A stretch of 50,936 nucleotides of DNA, from NCBI GenBank assembly GCA_030041225.1, contig JASHOG010000056.1, positions 1 through 50,936 on the forward strand, in the 5' to 3' direction. The stretch comes from Vulcanimicrobiota bacterium (GTDB taxonomy: Bacteria > Vulcanimicrobiota > Vulcanimicrobiia > Vulcanimicrobiales > Vulcanimicrobiaceae). Shown in pieces: positions 22,060 through 30,376 of the stretch. Made by a program: the position numbers and the translations under genes. The notes beneath the pieces are model-generated. The model searched no databases. It saw only the letters and a program-made list of their open reading frames with translations, and was not told where the DNA came from. How positions within the stretch are numbered: position 1 is the stretch's first letter; the number at the start of each line of letters is the position of its first letter.

Positions 22060-22983
22060 TCATTCCTCGATTCCCAGTGCCTTCAGCGCGCGCTCGGCCG
22101 CAGCATAGGGGTCGCCGTTCCCACCCTCACCGGTGACACGGCGCTCGATAAGATCGCGAATGCGCCCCGCGGCAATCGCGCGGACTTGGTGCAGGAAGCG
22201 AGTGCGCCGGCGAAGCTCGACCTCGCCGCTCTCGTTCAAGTAGGCCGCGTGGCGTTCGATCGAGGCCCATAGCTCTTGAATGCCCTCTCCCGAGAGCGCT
22301 TGGGTCGTGACGATCTCCGGAACCCAACCCCGATACTCCATGATCTGCAGCATCGATCGGATCTCGCGCCGCAACTGATTCGCCATCGGGTGATCGGCCT
22401 TGTTGACGACGAAGATGTCGGCAATCTCCAGAATTCCCGCCTTCAACACTTGGACGGAGTCGCCGCTTCCCGGTTGGAGCGCGACGATAACGGTCTGCGC
22501 GAGCGAGGCGATCTCTACTTCATTCTGCCCAGCGCCCACCGTCTCGACGATAACGACATCCAGACCGAAGGCGTCCATCAGCAGCGCGGCATCAGTCGTC
22601 GCACCCGCGAGCCCACCGAGGTGGCCGCGGCTTGCCATCGAGCGAATGAAGACGCCCTCATCCGTAAAGTGCTCGGCAAGACGTATGCGATCGCCGAGCA
22701 GTGCGCCGTTCGAAAACGGCGAGCTCGGGTCGACCGAGATGACGCCGACGCGTTTACCGACGGTGCGCACGCTACGCACGAGCCCCGAGCAGAGCGTCGA
22801 TTTCCCGACACCAGGCGGCCCCGTGATCCCTATCGTCATCGCTGTACCGGCGCGGTCGTAGAGCGCCGCAACGACTGCAGCGCCACAACCGGCTTCGCAC
22901 AGCGTGATGGCTCGCGCAAGCGCGCGCGGTCTTCCGGCACGAAACTCTTGCACGAGCGCGTCGATCGCTTGCGGTTCGCTCAA
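22060..22983 (-). CDS. meaB: MeaB/ArgK-type G-protein chaperone of the B12 mutase
   Basis: GTPase that guards and reloads adenosylcobalamin mutases. Walker A GPPGVGKST, VISVDPSSPFSNGALLGDRIR, the switch III-type region MASRGHLGGLAGAT, ETVGAGQNEVE, NKADHP (base specificity), and a C-terminal dimerisation helix (RAIAAGRIRDLIERRV). The TTG at 22983 (MSEPQAIDALVQEF) is preferred, giving about 307 residues. The longer frame to 23082 would overlap the divergent hydrolase gene and adds an unlike Arg-rich stretch. First gene of the mutase operon, 33 bases before the large subunit, which supports the mutase assignment. Confidence 0.9.
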   Translation of the reverse strand: MSEPQAIDALVQEFRAGRPRALARAITLCEAGCGAAVVAALYDRAGTAMTIGITGPPGVGKSTLCSGLVRSVRTVGKRVGVISVDPSSPFSNGALLGDRIRLAEHFTDEGVFIRSMASRGHLGGLAGATTDAALLMDAFGLDVVIVETVGAGQNEVEIASLAQTVIVALQPGSGDSVQVLKAGILEIADIFVVNKADHPMANQLRREIRSMLQIMEYRGWVPEIVTTQALSGEGIQELWASIERHAAYLNESGEVELRRRTRFLHQVRAIAAGRIRDLIERRVTGEGGNGDPYAAAERALKALGIEE

Positions 22984-23048
22984 AGCACTCTGGAACTTGC
23001 GGTCGCGGCGGCGGCGGACCTGCTCGTGACGACGGCGAACGGCGCGGC

Positions 23049-25379
23049 ATGTATGCCGTAGCTCTCGCGCTGCTTCTCGCAACGCCGCAGCGCGCCGCGA
23101 TCGACCACATCGTGCGCTACGTCATGGGCGACAAGCACATCTTGGGACTGTCGTTGGCCGTCGTGCGCGATGGTCGCATCGTCTACGCGCACGGCTACGG
23201 CTTCTCGGATCGACGACGAACGCGCCCGACGCGCACCGGGACGGTCTTTGCAATCGCCTCGCTCGAGAAGTCGTTCATCGCCGCCGTCGTCCTGCGTTTG
23301 GCCGAGCGAGGGCACCTGGCGTTGGATGACGGCGTGTGCAAGTACGTCCCGTGGTACGCGAATGCGTGCGGCGTCACGATCGGCGATTTGCTCGAGCATA
23401 CGAGCGGGATCCCCGATTACGCGCAGCTTCCCGGCTTCGACCGCTTTGCGCGCGTGCCGGTCTCGCCGGAGTCGCTCGTCCGCCGCGTCGCCTCGCTGCC
23501 GCTCGCTTTTGCGCCGGGAGCCCGCGTGAGTTACAGCAATACCGACTACGTGCTGCTCGGGATCATCGTGCAACGGGTCACGAGGATGCCGCTCGCGGCA
23601 TGGCTCCATCGCGATCTGCTGGCACCGTTGCACCTGAGCGCGACCGCGAGCTGGAACCCGTTCCTCGACGAGCCGAATCGTGCGCAGGGCAGCCTCGCCG
23701 CGGGCTCGCCGTCGCTCGCCTTCGGTGCCGCCGATCTCGAGTCGAGCGCGCTCGATCTCGCGCAATGGATCGATGACCTTTTCGCGCTGCGCGTCGTCAA
23801 CGCCGGTGATCTACGGCGCATGTTCGGCGGTATGGGCTTCTTCGCGGGAAGGCTTGGAAATCTCGACGTCGCGTGGCACAGCGGATACATCGAAGGATAC
23901 TCGTCGTACATCGCGATCGCGCCGTCCATGCACCTCGGCGTCGTTCTTCTCTCAAATGCCGACGAGGTCGATCTCGGCCCGCTCGCGGAGAGCGTCATTC
24001 AAGACGCCCTGGATCCTCCCGCCGATCCGCCGGCCGCGGCGTCCCCGCCACCCGCGGATGCGCTCATCCTCCCGTTGACCGGCGGACGCCACCGTGCGAT
24101 TCAGACCGAGACGCTCTTCCACACGCTCTTCAACGACTTCTTCGGTGAGGGCGACGGAACCACGTACGTGCAAACCGGCGACATTCCAGCGATGTGGCTG
24201 CGCGACTCTTCCGCGCAGACGATACCGTACATCCGCTTCGAACCATCCTTCCCTGCGCTGCACGGGCGCATTGCCGGCGTCATCGAGCGCGACGCGCGCA
24301 ACATCCTCACCGATCCGTACGCGAACGCCTTTCAATCCGACTACCACATCTGGGAGCGCAAATGGGAGGTCGACTCGCTGGCGTGGCCCGTGCTGCTCAC
24401 GTGGGTGTACTGGCGTACGACCCACGACCGCTCGATCTTCACGAGCGATCTCCACCAGGCATTTCGCACGATCGTTTCCACGTACTCGTGTGAAGAACAA
24501 CACGAGCGCTGCAGCACGTACGCCTACCCATACCGCGTCCGCACGAACGACGCGTACGCGGCTGGGACCGGGCTCATTTGGGGCGCCTTCCGCCCATCCG
24601 ATGATCCCGTTCACTACCGCTTGAACATTCCGCAAAACGCGATCGCGGCGGTGGCGCTACGCGAGCTGAGCTCGCTCGCAGTCGCCGGCTACGGCGATTC
24701 CTCGCTGGCAAGCCAGGCGACGGCGCTCGAGGAGCGCGTGCAGACAGGTATCGAGCGCTACGGGCGCGTCTTCGAGCCGCAATACGGTGGATGGATGGAC
24801 GTCTATGAGACCGACGGATACGGAAATGACCTGCTGATCGATGACGCCAACATTCCGAATCTCACGACGCTCCCGTACATCGGCTGGTGCTCCGCCGACG
24901 ACGTGACGTACTTGAACACGCGGAACTTCGCACTCAGCACGAATGACCCGTACTACTACGAAGGGACGTACGCACAGGGGCTGGGGAGCTCGCACACGCC
25001 CGCTCAGAACGTCTGGCCGCTCGGCATCATCGGGCGCGCGCTCACCGCCACATCGTCATTGGAGGTTGCCACCGCGATCACGACGCTCGCCCAGACCGAT
25101 AGCAACGACGGTCTCATCCACGAGAGTTTTTACGATGACGGGTACTGGCGTTTCACGCGCTCTGATTTTGGCTGGGCGAACGCACTCTACGCGGAGCTCC
25201 TCTTTCGTTCGCTTGCGGGCGAGCCGGCGACGCCGTTCATCGATCCGGAGGTCATGCTCCCATTCGAGACGAGGACGCAGACACCGACACTCGTGCCGGT
25301 CATCGTGCAACTCGTGAACGAGTCGAGGATTCTCGGCGCGCTTTCGACGATTTTGGCGAACGGCGGTCAGGCGCCGTAG
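23049..25379 (+). CDS. Fusion of a beta-lactamase-fold serine hydrolase with a GH125 exo-alpha-mannosidase
   Basis: 776 residues. A short hydrophobic N-terminus (MYAVALALLLA) suggests export, though weakly. Residues about 17-320 are a class C beta-lactamase/S12-type hydrolase with S71-x-x-K74 (SLEK), Y162-S-N164 and H277-S-G279, all intact. A Pro/Ala linker (about 322-337) leads to a GH125 domain with TGDIPAMWLRDSSAQ (376-390), LIWGAFRPSDD, DANIPNLTTLPYIG, SSHTPAQNVWPLGI, and GLIHESF with the predicted base Glu; FTRSDFGWANALYAELL closes it. GH125 enzymes are metal-independent exo-alpha-1,6-mannosidases. The GH125 part seems to lack the N-terminal helices seen in standalone members. The pairing is unfamiliar to me. 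Its last 13 bases overlap convergent uppS. Confidence 0.88.
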   Translation: MYAVALALLLATPQRAAIDHIVRYVMGDKHILGLSLAVVRDGRIVYAHGYGFSDRRRTRPTRTGTVFAIASLEKSFIAAVVLRLAERGHLALDDGVCKYVPWYANACGVTIGDLLEHTSGIPDYAQLPGFDRFARVPVSPESLVRRVASLPLAFAPGARVSYSNTDYVLLGIIVQRVTRMPLAAWLHRDLLAPLHLSATASWNPFLDEPNRAQGSLAAGSPSLAFGAADLESSALDLAQWIDDLFALRVVNAGDLRRMFGGMGFFAGRLGNLDVAWHSGYIEGYSSYIAIAPSMHLGVVLLSNADEVDLGPLAESVIQDALDPPADPPAAASPPPADALILPLTGGRHRAIQTETLFHTLFNDFFGEGDGTTYVQTGDIPAMWLRDSSAQTIPYIRFEPSFPALHGRIAGVIERDARNILTDPYANAFQSDYHIWERKWEVDSLAWPVLLTWVYWRTTHDRSIFTSDLHQAFRTIVSTYSCEEQHERCSTYAYPYRVRTNDAYAAGTGLIWGAFRPSDDPVHYRLNIPQNAIAAVALRELSSLAVAGYGDSSLASQATALEERVQTGIERYGRVFEPQYGGWMDVYETDGYGNDLLIDDANIPNLTTLPYIGWCSADDVTYLNTRNFALSTNDPYYYEGTYAQGLGSSHTPAQNVWPLGIIGRALTATSSLEVATAITTLAQTDSNDGLIHESFYDDGYWRFTRSDFGWANALYAELLFRSLAGEPATPFIDPEVMLPFETRTQTPTLVPVIVQLVNESRILGALSTILANGGQAP

Positions 25380-26083
25380 CGACGGCGGCGCTCGCCGAAC
25401 ACCTGCACGGCGTCGGCAAAGTCCGCGGCCGTGAACTCCGGCCAGAGCAGCGGGATGGTCAGAAGCTCGGTGTACGCGAGTTGATAGAGAAGGAAGTTCG
25501 ACACGCGCTGATCTCCGCCGGTGCGCAGCAAGAGATCGGGATCGGGAGCATGCGGCGCGTACATGCGATCGCGCAACGCGCGTTCATCGACGTGCGCCGG
25601 ATCGAGGCGCCCTGCGGCGACATCGTCCGCTATCGATCGCACGGCACGTAGGATCTCGGCACGACCGCTGTAGTTGAGTGCGAGCGTCAGCGTGAGGCGC
25701 GTGTTCTGTGCGGTGCTTCGCACCAGGTCGCGCACCGCTGCGCGTGCCGGAAACGCAAAGGCCTCTAGATCACCGATCACCTCGACGCGCACGCCCTGCT
25801 CCATGAGCGACGGCTTCTCGCTGCGAGCGCAGGTCGCGCAGAGCTGCATCACCGCGTTGACCTCGCCGCTGTCGCGCGCCCAATTCTCGGTAGAGAAGCC
25901 GTACACGGTAAGGCGCCGCACCCCGGCGTCCACTGCACCGCGCACCGCTTCGCGCAGGGCGATAACGCCGCGGCGGTAGCCCTCGGCTATAGGAAGACTC
26001 TGCCGGCGAGCCCAGCGCCGGTTTCCGTCCATGATGACGGCGACGTGCTCGGGAACCTCGGTAATCGCAGCGGGCTGCAGCAT
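25367..26083 (-). CDS. uppS: Isoprenyl transferase (undecaprenyl diphosphate synthase family)
   Basis: Cis-prenyltransferase making the C55 lipid carrier for cell-wall synthesis from IPP and FPP. 238 residues. Catalytic VAVIMDGNRRWARR with the essential Asp, VYGFSTENW, LTLALNYSGRAEI, and the C-terminal RTGGDQRVSNFLLYQLAYTEL, where most homologues have RTSGEQR; the Glu-to-Asp change is conservative. The ATG at 26083 lies only five bases from an inverted repeat (26089-26105) that also precedes the divergent tricorn gene. The usual neighbours (frr, cdsA, dxr) are absent here. Confidence 0.93.
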   Translation of the reverse strand: MLQPAAITEVPEHVAVIMDGNRRWARRQSLPIAEGYRRGVIALREAVRGAVDAGVRRLTVYGFSTENWARDSGEVNAVMQLCATCARSEKPSLMEQGVRVEVIGDLEAFAFPARAAVRDLVRSTAQNTRLTLTLALNYSGRAEILRAVRSIADDVAAGRLDPAHVDERALRDRMYAPHAPDPDLLLRTGGDQRVSNFLLYQLAYTELLTIPLLWPEFTAADFADAVQVFGERRRRYGA

Positions 26084-26088
26084 CTTTT

Positions 26089-26105
26089 ACTTTGTACTAC
26101 AAAGT
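26089..26105. promoter_or_regulatory. 17-bp inverted repeat ACTTTGTA-c-TACAAAGT, operator-like
   Basis: Perfect 8-bp arms around one central C in the 76-bp gap between the divergent uppS and tricorn starts. The AT-rich, perfectly symmetrical sequence stands out from its GC-rich surroundings. It resembles the operator of a small dimeric repressor (PadR- or BlaI-like are guesses). No regulator gene is adjacent. Confidence 0.55.
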
Positions 26106-26159
26106 GAAGCCCTATGCAAGCGGGTGGACGTCAAAGTCTCGCAAACCAATGGGCTTCAC

Positions 26160-29100
26160 ATGAGTCAGGGCTACTACCGCTACCCGGCGATCGCGGGCGG
26201 TCGCGTTGTCTTCGTCTGTGAGGACGATCTCTGGTCGGTCGAGGCTGCGGGGGGCACGGCAAAACGCCTCACGGTGAGCTTCGGAAGCTGCTCCTTCCCC
26301 CGGCTCTCCCCGGACGGCCGGTGGATTGCTTTCACTTCAACGGACGAGGGGCATCCGGAGATCTACGTCATGCCTGCCGAAGGGGGCGAGCCGCGGCGAC
26401 TTACCTACCTCGGTAGCACGATCGCCTGGAGCACCGGCTGGAACGAGGATGGTACCGAGATCGCCTTCGTCGCCAATCCGGGGGCATGGTATCCCAACGA
26501 GACGCGCATCTTCATGGTGCCGCTCGCGGGCGGATTCCCACGTGAGGTGCCCTACGGTCACGCGAAATCTCTCGCGTTCGGCGGGCGCGGAGCTCTTGCG
26601 ATCGGCCGCAACGCGTTTGACCCGGCTCGTTGGAAGCGCTATCGCGGTGGAACCGCGGGCGAGATTTGGATCGATCAGAGCGGCGCGGGCCGGTTCGAAC
26701 GTCTCGATCTTCCCGACGGTAATCCGACGTGGCCGATGTGGATCGCCGATCGCGTCTTCTTTCTCGCGGATCATGACGGTATCGGAAACCTTTACTCGTG
26801 CGCGCTCGACGGAGGCGACGTACGCCGCCATACGCACGAGAGCGAGTACTACGCGCGCTATCCTTCAACCGACGGTGCGCGGATCGTCTATGCGTGCGGT
26901 GGACGCGTGATGCTCTATGACGTTATCGAAGACGCCGTCCGCGAAATTCCGATCGAGACCCGCTCTGCGGCACCGCAGACGACGCACCGTTTCGAGGCCG
27001 CATCGGAGTCGCTCGAACACTTCGCCCCGCATCCCGACGGGACGAGCTTCGCATTCGTCTCGCGCGGGCAACCGCTGACGATGCCGCTCTTCGAGGGCGC
27101 TGCGATCGCGCACGGAGTCGGCAGTCGCGCTCGCTACCGTCTCGTCGAATGGCTGCGCGACGGCAAGCAGTTCATCTGCGTCACCGATCGGAACGGTTAC
27201 GAGCAGCTCGAGCTCCACGACGCAGCCGCGGCCGAACCTCCTCGCCTCGTCACGATGGGCGACGTCGGACGCATTACCGATCTCGCGGCATCGCCTTCTC
27301 GCGACACCGTCGCATTCGCGAACCACCGGTACGAGCTCTCGCTGCTCGATCTCGAGAGCGGCGAGATCCGCACGATCGACAGGAGCCCGGCGCGGCGCAT
27401 CGGCGACCTCGCCTTCTCTCCCGATGGAAGATTTCTCGCCTACTCGTGGTCGCCGGTCAATGGTACCTCGATCATTCGCATCGCGAAAGTGAAGTCGGGA
27501 CGCGTTCACGACGTAACGCCTGCACTGCGTGAGGATCGCTCGCCGGTGTGGGATCCGGAAGGACAGTATCTGTACTTCATCTCGACCCGCGACTTCAATC
27601 CGGTGTACGATGCCCTCCAGTTCGACTTGAGTTTTCCTCAAGCACATCGTCCCTTTGTCGTCACGCTGCGAGCCGACGTGCCCTCGCCCTTCACGCCGAA
27701 ACCACGACCAGTCCATCACGATCACGACCACGCGAAGGCGGAGCACGAGGAAAAGCGCGAGGAGAAGGTTGAGGTCAACATCGATTTCGAGGGCATCACG
27801 GGACGCGTGTTGGGGTTCCCGATCGAGGAAGGCGACTACCAGCAGATCGTCGCCGCGCGCGGGCGCGTCCTCTTCACGCGTTTTCCCGTGCACGGTATCA
27901 AGCCGTTTACGGCGTTCGGAGAGGAGCCCGAAGAGAACGGAACGCTCCTCGCCTACGACTTCGAGCAGCAGCGCGCCGCAACGATCGCACACGACGTCAA
28001 GGAGGTGCGGATCGGTAACGACGCGCGAACGCTGCTCTATCGGTCGGGACGACGCTTGCGCGCGATCGACGCCCAGAGCGAGTTGCCGGAAGACGGCGAG
28101 GAGCAGAAGCCACCGAACGAGCCCGGCCGCAAGAGCGGGTGGATCGACCTCGATCGCGCCTCGATCGAGATCGTGCCGCGCGACGAATGGGCACAAATGT
28201 TTCGCGAAGCATGGCGCTTGCAGACGGAGCAGTTCTGGGTCGAGGACATGAGCGACATCGACTGGGACCGCGTTTACGACCGGTATCGCGCCGTCCTCGA
28301 GCGCGTGCGCACGCGCACCGAACTCTCCGATCTCATCTGGGAGATGCACGGCGAGCTCGGTACCTCGCACGCATACGAGCTCGGCGGTGATTTTCGCGAG
28401 CCGTTGCCGTATCAGCGCGGCTTCCTCGGCGCCGATCTGGTGTGGGATGCGACCGAAGGAGCCTACCGCATCGAGCGCATCTTCCGCGGTGACTCCTGGA
28501 ACCGCGAGATCGACTCACCGCTCGCGGAGCCGGGTCTCGACATCGACACGGGCGACGCGATCACGGCGATCGGCGGGCGCCGTCTCTCGCAAGAGCTCCC
28601 GCCGGAGCAGCTGCTCGTGAATGCCGCGGGCCGTGACGTCACACTCGCCGTGCGTCGCGGTCGCGCCGCGGAGCGCAACGTTCTCGTCAAGGCGCTCGCG
28701 AGCGAGGCACCGCTGCGCTACCGCGCGTGGGTCGAGGCGAAGCGCGCCTACGTGCACGAACGAAGCCGCGGGCGCGTCGGATACGTTCATATTCCCGATA
28801 TGGGGCCGTGGGGATTCTCCGAGTTCCATCGCGGCTACCTGAGCGAATTCGACCGGCAAGGATTGATCGTCGATGTGCGTTACAATCGCGGTGGGCACGT
28901 TTCGTCGCTGCTGCTCGAGAAGCTCGCACGCAAGCGCGTCGGTTACGACATCCCGCGCTACGGCGCTCCCCAACCCTATCCGCCTGAATCGGTTGCCGGG
29001 CCTCTGGTTGCGATTACGAATCAGTTTGCGGGCTCCGACGGCGACATCTTCAGCCACTGCTTCAAACTCTACAAGCTCGGACCGCTCGTCGGAAAGCGTA

Positions 29101-29387
29101 CGTGGGGCGGCGTCATCGGCATCGAGCCGTATCACCATCTCGTCGACGGCACGCTCACGACGCAGCCGGAGTACTCGTTCTGGTTCACCGACGTTGGGTG
29201 GGCGGTCGAGAACTACGGCACCGATCCCGACTACGAAGTCGACATCGCGCCGCACGAGTATCGCGACGGACTCGATCCGCAGCTCGATGCCGCGCTGTCG
29301 TTGATGGACGATGCACTCGCGCTCGACGTACCCGTGCGTCCGGACCTGACGACGAAACCGTCACTGCCGCTCCCGACGCTTGCATGA
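26160..29387 (+). CDS. Tricorn protease homologue (S41-type)
   Basis: Large cytosolic peptidase complex that trims oligopeptides from proteases such as Lon. 1075 residues with the start at the ATG at 26160 (MSQGYYRYPAIAGGRVVFVCEDDLWSV), a typical tricorn beginning; Thermoplasma tricorn has 1071. Two N-terminal beta-propellers (about 1-670) show repeats such as LSPDGRWIAFTSTDEGHPEIYVMPAEGG and FSPDGRFLAYSW. A His-rich charged linker (HHDHDHAKAEHEEKREEK) lies near residue 520. A PDZ-like domain (about 755-850) and the S41 core follow. The catalytic residues align one for one with the archaeal enzyme: H737, S959-D960 in FAGSDGD, and E1017. No signal peptide. It overlaps the next ORF by ATGA. Confidence 0.95.
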   Translation: MSQGYYRYPAIAGGRVVFVCEDDLWSVEAAGGTAKRLTVSFGSCSFPRLSPDGRWIAFTSTDEGHPEIYVMPAEGGEPRRLTYLGSTIAWSTGWNEDGTEIAFVANPGAWYPNETRIFMVPLAGGFPREVPYGHAKSLAFGGRGALAIGRNAFDPARWKRYRGGTAGEIWIDQSGAGRFERLDLPDGNPTWPMWIADRVFFLADHDGIGNLYSCALDGGDVRRHTHESEYYARYPSTDGARIVYACGGRVMLYDVIEDAVREIPIETRSAAPQTTHRFEAASESLEHFAPHPDGTSFAFVSRGQPLTMPLFEGAAIAHGVGSRARYRLVEWLRDGKQFICVTDRNGYEQLELHDAAAAEPPRLVTMGDVGRITDLAASPSRDTVAFANHRYELSLLDLESGEIRTIDRSPARRIGDLAFSPDGRFLAYSWSPVNGTSIIRIAKVKSGRVHDVTPALREDRSPVWDPEGQYLYFISTRDFNPVYDALQFDLSFPQAHRPFVVTLRADVPSPFTPKPRPVHHDHDHAKAEHEEKREEKVEVNIDFEGITGRVLGFPIEEGDYQQIVAARGRVLFTRFPVHGIKPFTAFGEEPEENGTLLAYDFEQQRAATIAHDVKEVRIGNDARTLLYRSGRRLRAIDAQSELPEDGEEQKPPNEPGRKSGWIDLDRASIEIVPRDEWAQMFREAWRLQTEQFWVEDMSDIDWDRVYDRYRAVLERVRTRTELSDLIWEMHGELGTSHAYELGGDFREPLPYQRGFLGADLVWDATEGAYRIERIFRGDSWNREIDSPLAEPGLDIDTGDAITAIGGRRLSQELPPEQLLVNAAGRDVTLAVRRGRAAERNVLVKALASEAPLRYRAWVEAKRAYVHERSRGRVGYVHIPDMGPWGFSEFHRGYLSEFDRQGLIVDVRYNRGGHVSSLLLEKLARKRVGYDIPRYGAPQPYPPESVAGPLVAITNQFAGSDGDIFSHCFKLYKLGPLVGKRTWGGVIGIEPYHHLVDGTLTTQPEYSFWFTDVGWAVENYGTDPDYEVDIAPHEYRDGLDPQLDAALSLMDDALALDVPVRPDLTTKPSLPLPTLA

Positions 29388-29743
29388 CAAGCCGTCGCTC
29401 GGGCCTGCGCTTCGACAAGGTCGCGAAGCGATTTGTCCTGGACATACGACGCGGGCTTCGCGGGCTCGTCCCGGAGGGGAGAACGCTCATCTTCACCGTC
29501 AGCGCACCGATACGTCAGGCGTCGAAGACGGCAGAGGAGCTGAAAGCGAGGCTTCGCGAGCGCCTATCGCGCGCACGAGCGAAGACGGATCTTGACGAAG
29601 TCATCCACGGGAACCGGATCCGCGCTCGGCTCGTAAGCGCACGTTCGAGCGTGAAAGTTATCGGATACGTGCACAATTCCGACGTCGACACAGACGCGCT
29701 TTTGCAACTCCCGCGCTCGTTGCACGGGCACGATGCCGGTTGA
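29384..29743 (+). CDS. Uncharacterised 119-residue basic protein coupled to the tricorn gene
   Basis: Starts MTSRRSGLRFDKVAKRFVLD at an ATG overlapping the tricorn stop (ATGA), so translation is likely coupled. It contains GLVPEGRTLIFTVSAPI, a helical Lys/Arg/Glu segment (TAEELKARLRERLSRARAK) and a C-terminal part ending HNSDVDTDALLQLPRSL. No signal peptide or membrane segment. I recognise no family. The VPEGRTLIFTVSAPIRQASKTA pattern suggests a small alpha/beta fold that may bind nucleic acid or a partner protein, but this is a guess. Confidence 0.65.
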   Translation: MTSRRSGLRFDKVAKRFVLDIRRGLRGLVPEGRTLIFTVSAPIRQASKTAEELKARLRERLSRARAKTDLDEVIHGNRIRARLVSARSSVKVIGYVHNSDVDTDALLQLPRSLHGHDAG

Positions 29744-29782
29744 CCGAAGAGAGACGGTCATGCTAGAGTGTTACATGTAACA
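29740..29782 (+). promoter_or_regulatory. mazEF promoter region with 14-bp palindrome TGTTACATGTAACA
   Basis: The perfect palindrome occupies 29769-29782, and its last base is the A of the antitoxin ATG. TTGACC at 29740-29745 is a plausible -35, with TAGAG-type sequence at 29765-29770 as a weak -10. Toxin-antitoxin operons are normally autorepressed by the antitoxin or complex, and this is the obvious operator. The layout leaves no room for a ribosome binding site, so the mRNA may be leaderless. Confidence 0.6.
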
Positions 29783-30015
29783 TGAAAAAGAGGGCAAAGA
29801 CGCAGTCGCGACACGCTCTGGCTCAGAGGGTTCGCGCACACCGGGAAAGGTTACGATCCGCAGGTCTGCGCCCTATCCAGATTTGGGTGCCCGACGTGCG
29901 GGGAAAGGCCTTCCTTGCGGCCGCACGCCGCCAATCTCTCGCCGTCGCGCGGAGCTCGCGAGCTCGGGAAGATCAAGAATTCATTGATTCGGTCTCGTGG
30001 TGGACCCAGGCGTGA
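29782..30015 (+). CDS. MazE-like antitoxin (DUF3018 type)
   Basis: 77 residues. The pattern VRAHRERLRSAGLRPIQIWVPDVRG and AARRQSLAVARSSRAREDQEFIDSVSWW is typical of DUF3018 antitoxins that accompany PemK/MazF toxins. The basic N-terminus (MKKRAKTQSRHALAQR) probably binds the palindrome at its own start; the acidic C-terminus likely blocks the toxin. Its TGA overlaps the toxin's GTG (GTGA), a common way to keep the antitoxin in excess. Confidence 0.88.
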   Translation: MKKRAKTQSRHALAQRVRAHRERLRSAGLRPIQIWVPDVRGKAFLAAARRQSLAVARSSRAREDQEFIDSVSWWTQA

Positions 30016-30362
30016 AGCGAGGGGAGATTTGGGCCGTAGCGGCCGGACAGAGATATGCGGGGAAGCCTCGTCCGGCGGTAGTCGTGCAAGATGATGCGTT
30101 CGGAGCGCTCGACTCGGTCACGCTTTGCGATTTTACCAGTGATGCTACGAACGCACCGCTGTTTCGTCTTCGCGTCGCGCCTAGCCGGCAAAACGGACTC
30201 AAGGCTGAGTGCCGGATCATGGTAGACAAGATCACCACTGTTCCTCGCGCGAAGATCGGAGTACGCATCGGGCGACTCGATGACGGTGACACCGCACGAT
30301 TGAATCGTGCAGTCCTTGTTTTTCTTGGTTTAGGTGCGCCATCGGCCCGTCGCACAGCGTAA
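30012..30362 (+). CDS. MazF/PemK-family endoribonuclease toxin
   Basis: 116 residues with the start at the GTG overlapping the antitoxin stop (MKRGEIWAVAAGQRYAGKPR). An upstream GTG at 29997 adds five residues but breaks the usual toxin start. Family features: KRGEIW, KPRPAVVVQDD, the CDFTSDATNAPLFRLRV segment, SRQNGLKAECRIMVDKITTVPR (MazF core), and IGRLDD ... NRAVLVFLGL. Predicted to cleave mRNA at a short motif that cannot be inferred here. The conserved Arg and Ser/Thr of the active site appear present. Confidence 0.88.
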   Translation: MKRGEIWAVAAGQRYAGKPRPAVVVQDDAFGALDSVTLCDFTSDATNAPLFRLRVAPSRQNGLKAECRIMVDKITTVPRAKIGVRIGRLDDGDTARLNRAVLVFLGLGAPSARRTA

Positions 30363-30376
30363 GAGCACCGTCGCAG

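Noticed and set aside
26865-28370. 501-codon open frame antisense to the tricorn gene
   Set aside because: Tricorn motifs, including all catalytic residues, are on the plus strand; the antisense product is Arg/Asp-rich and pattern-free.
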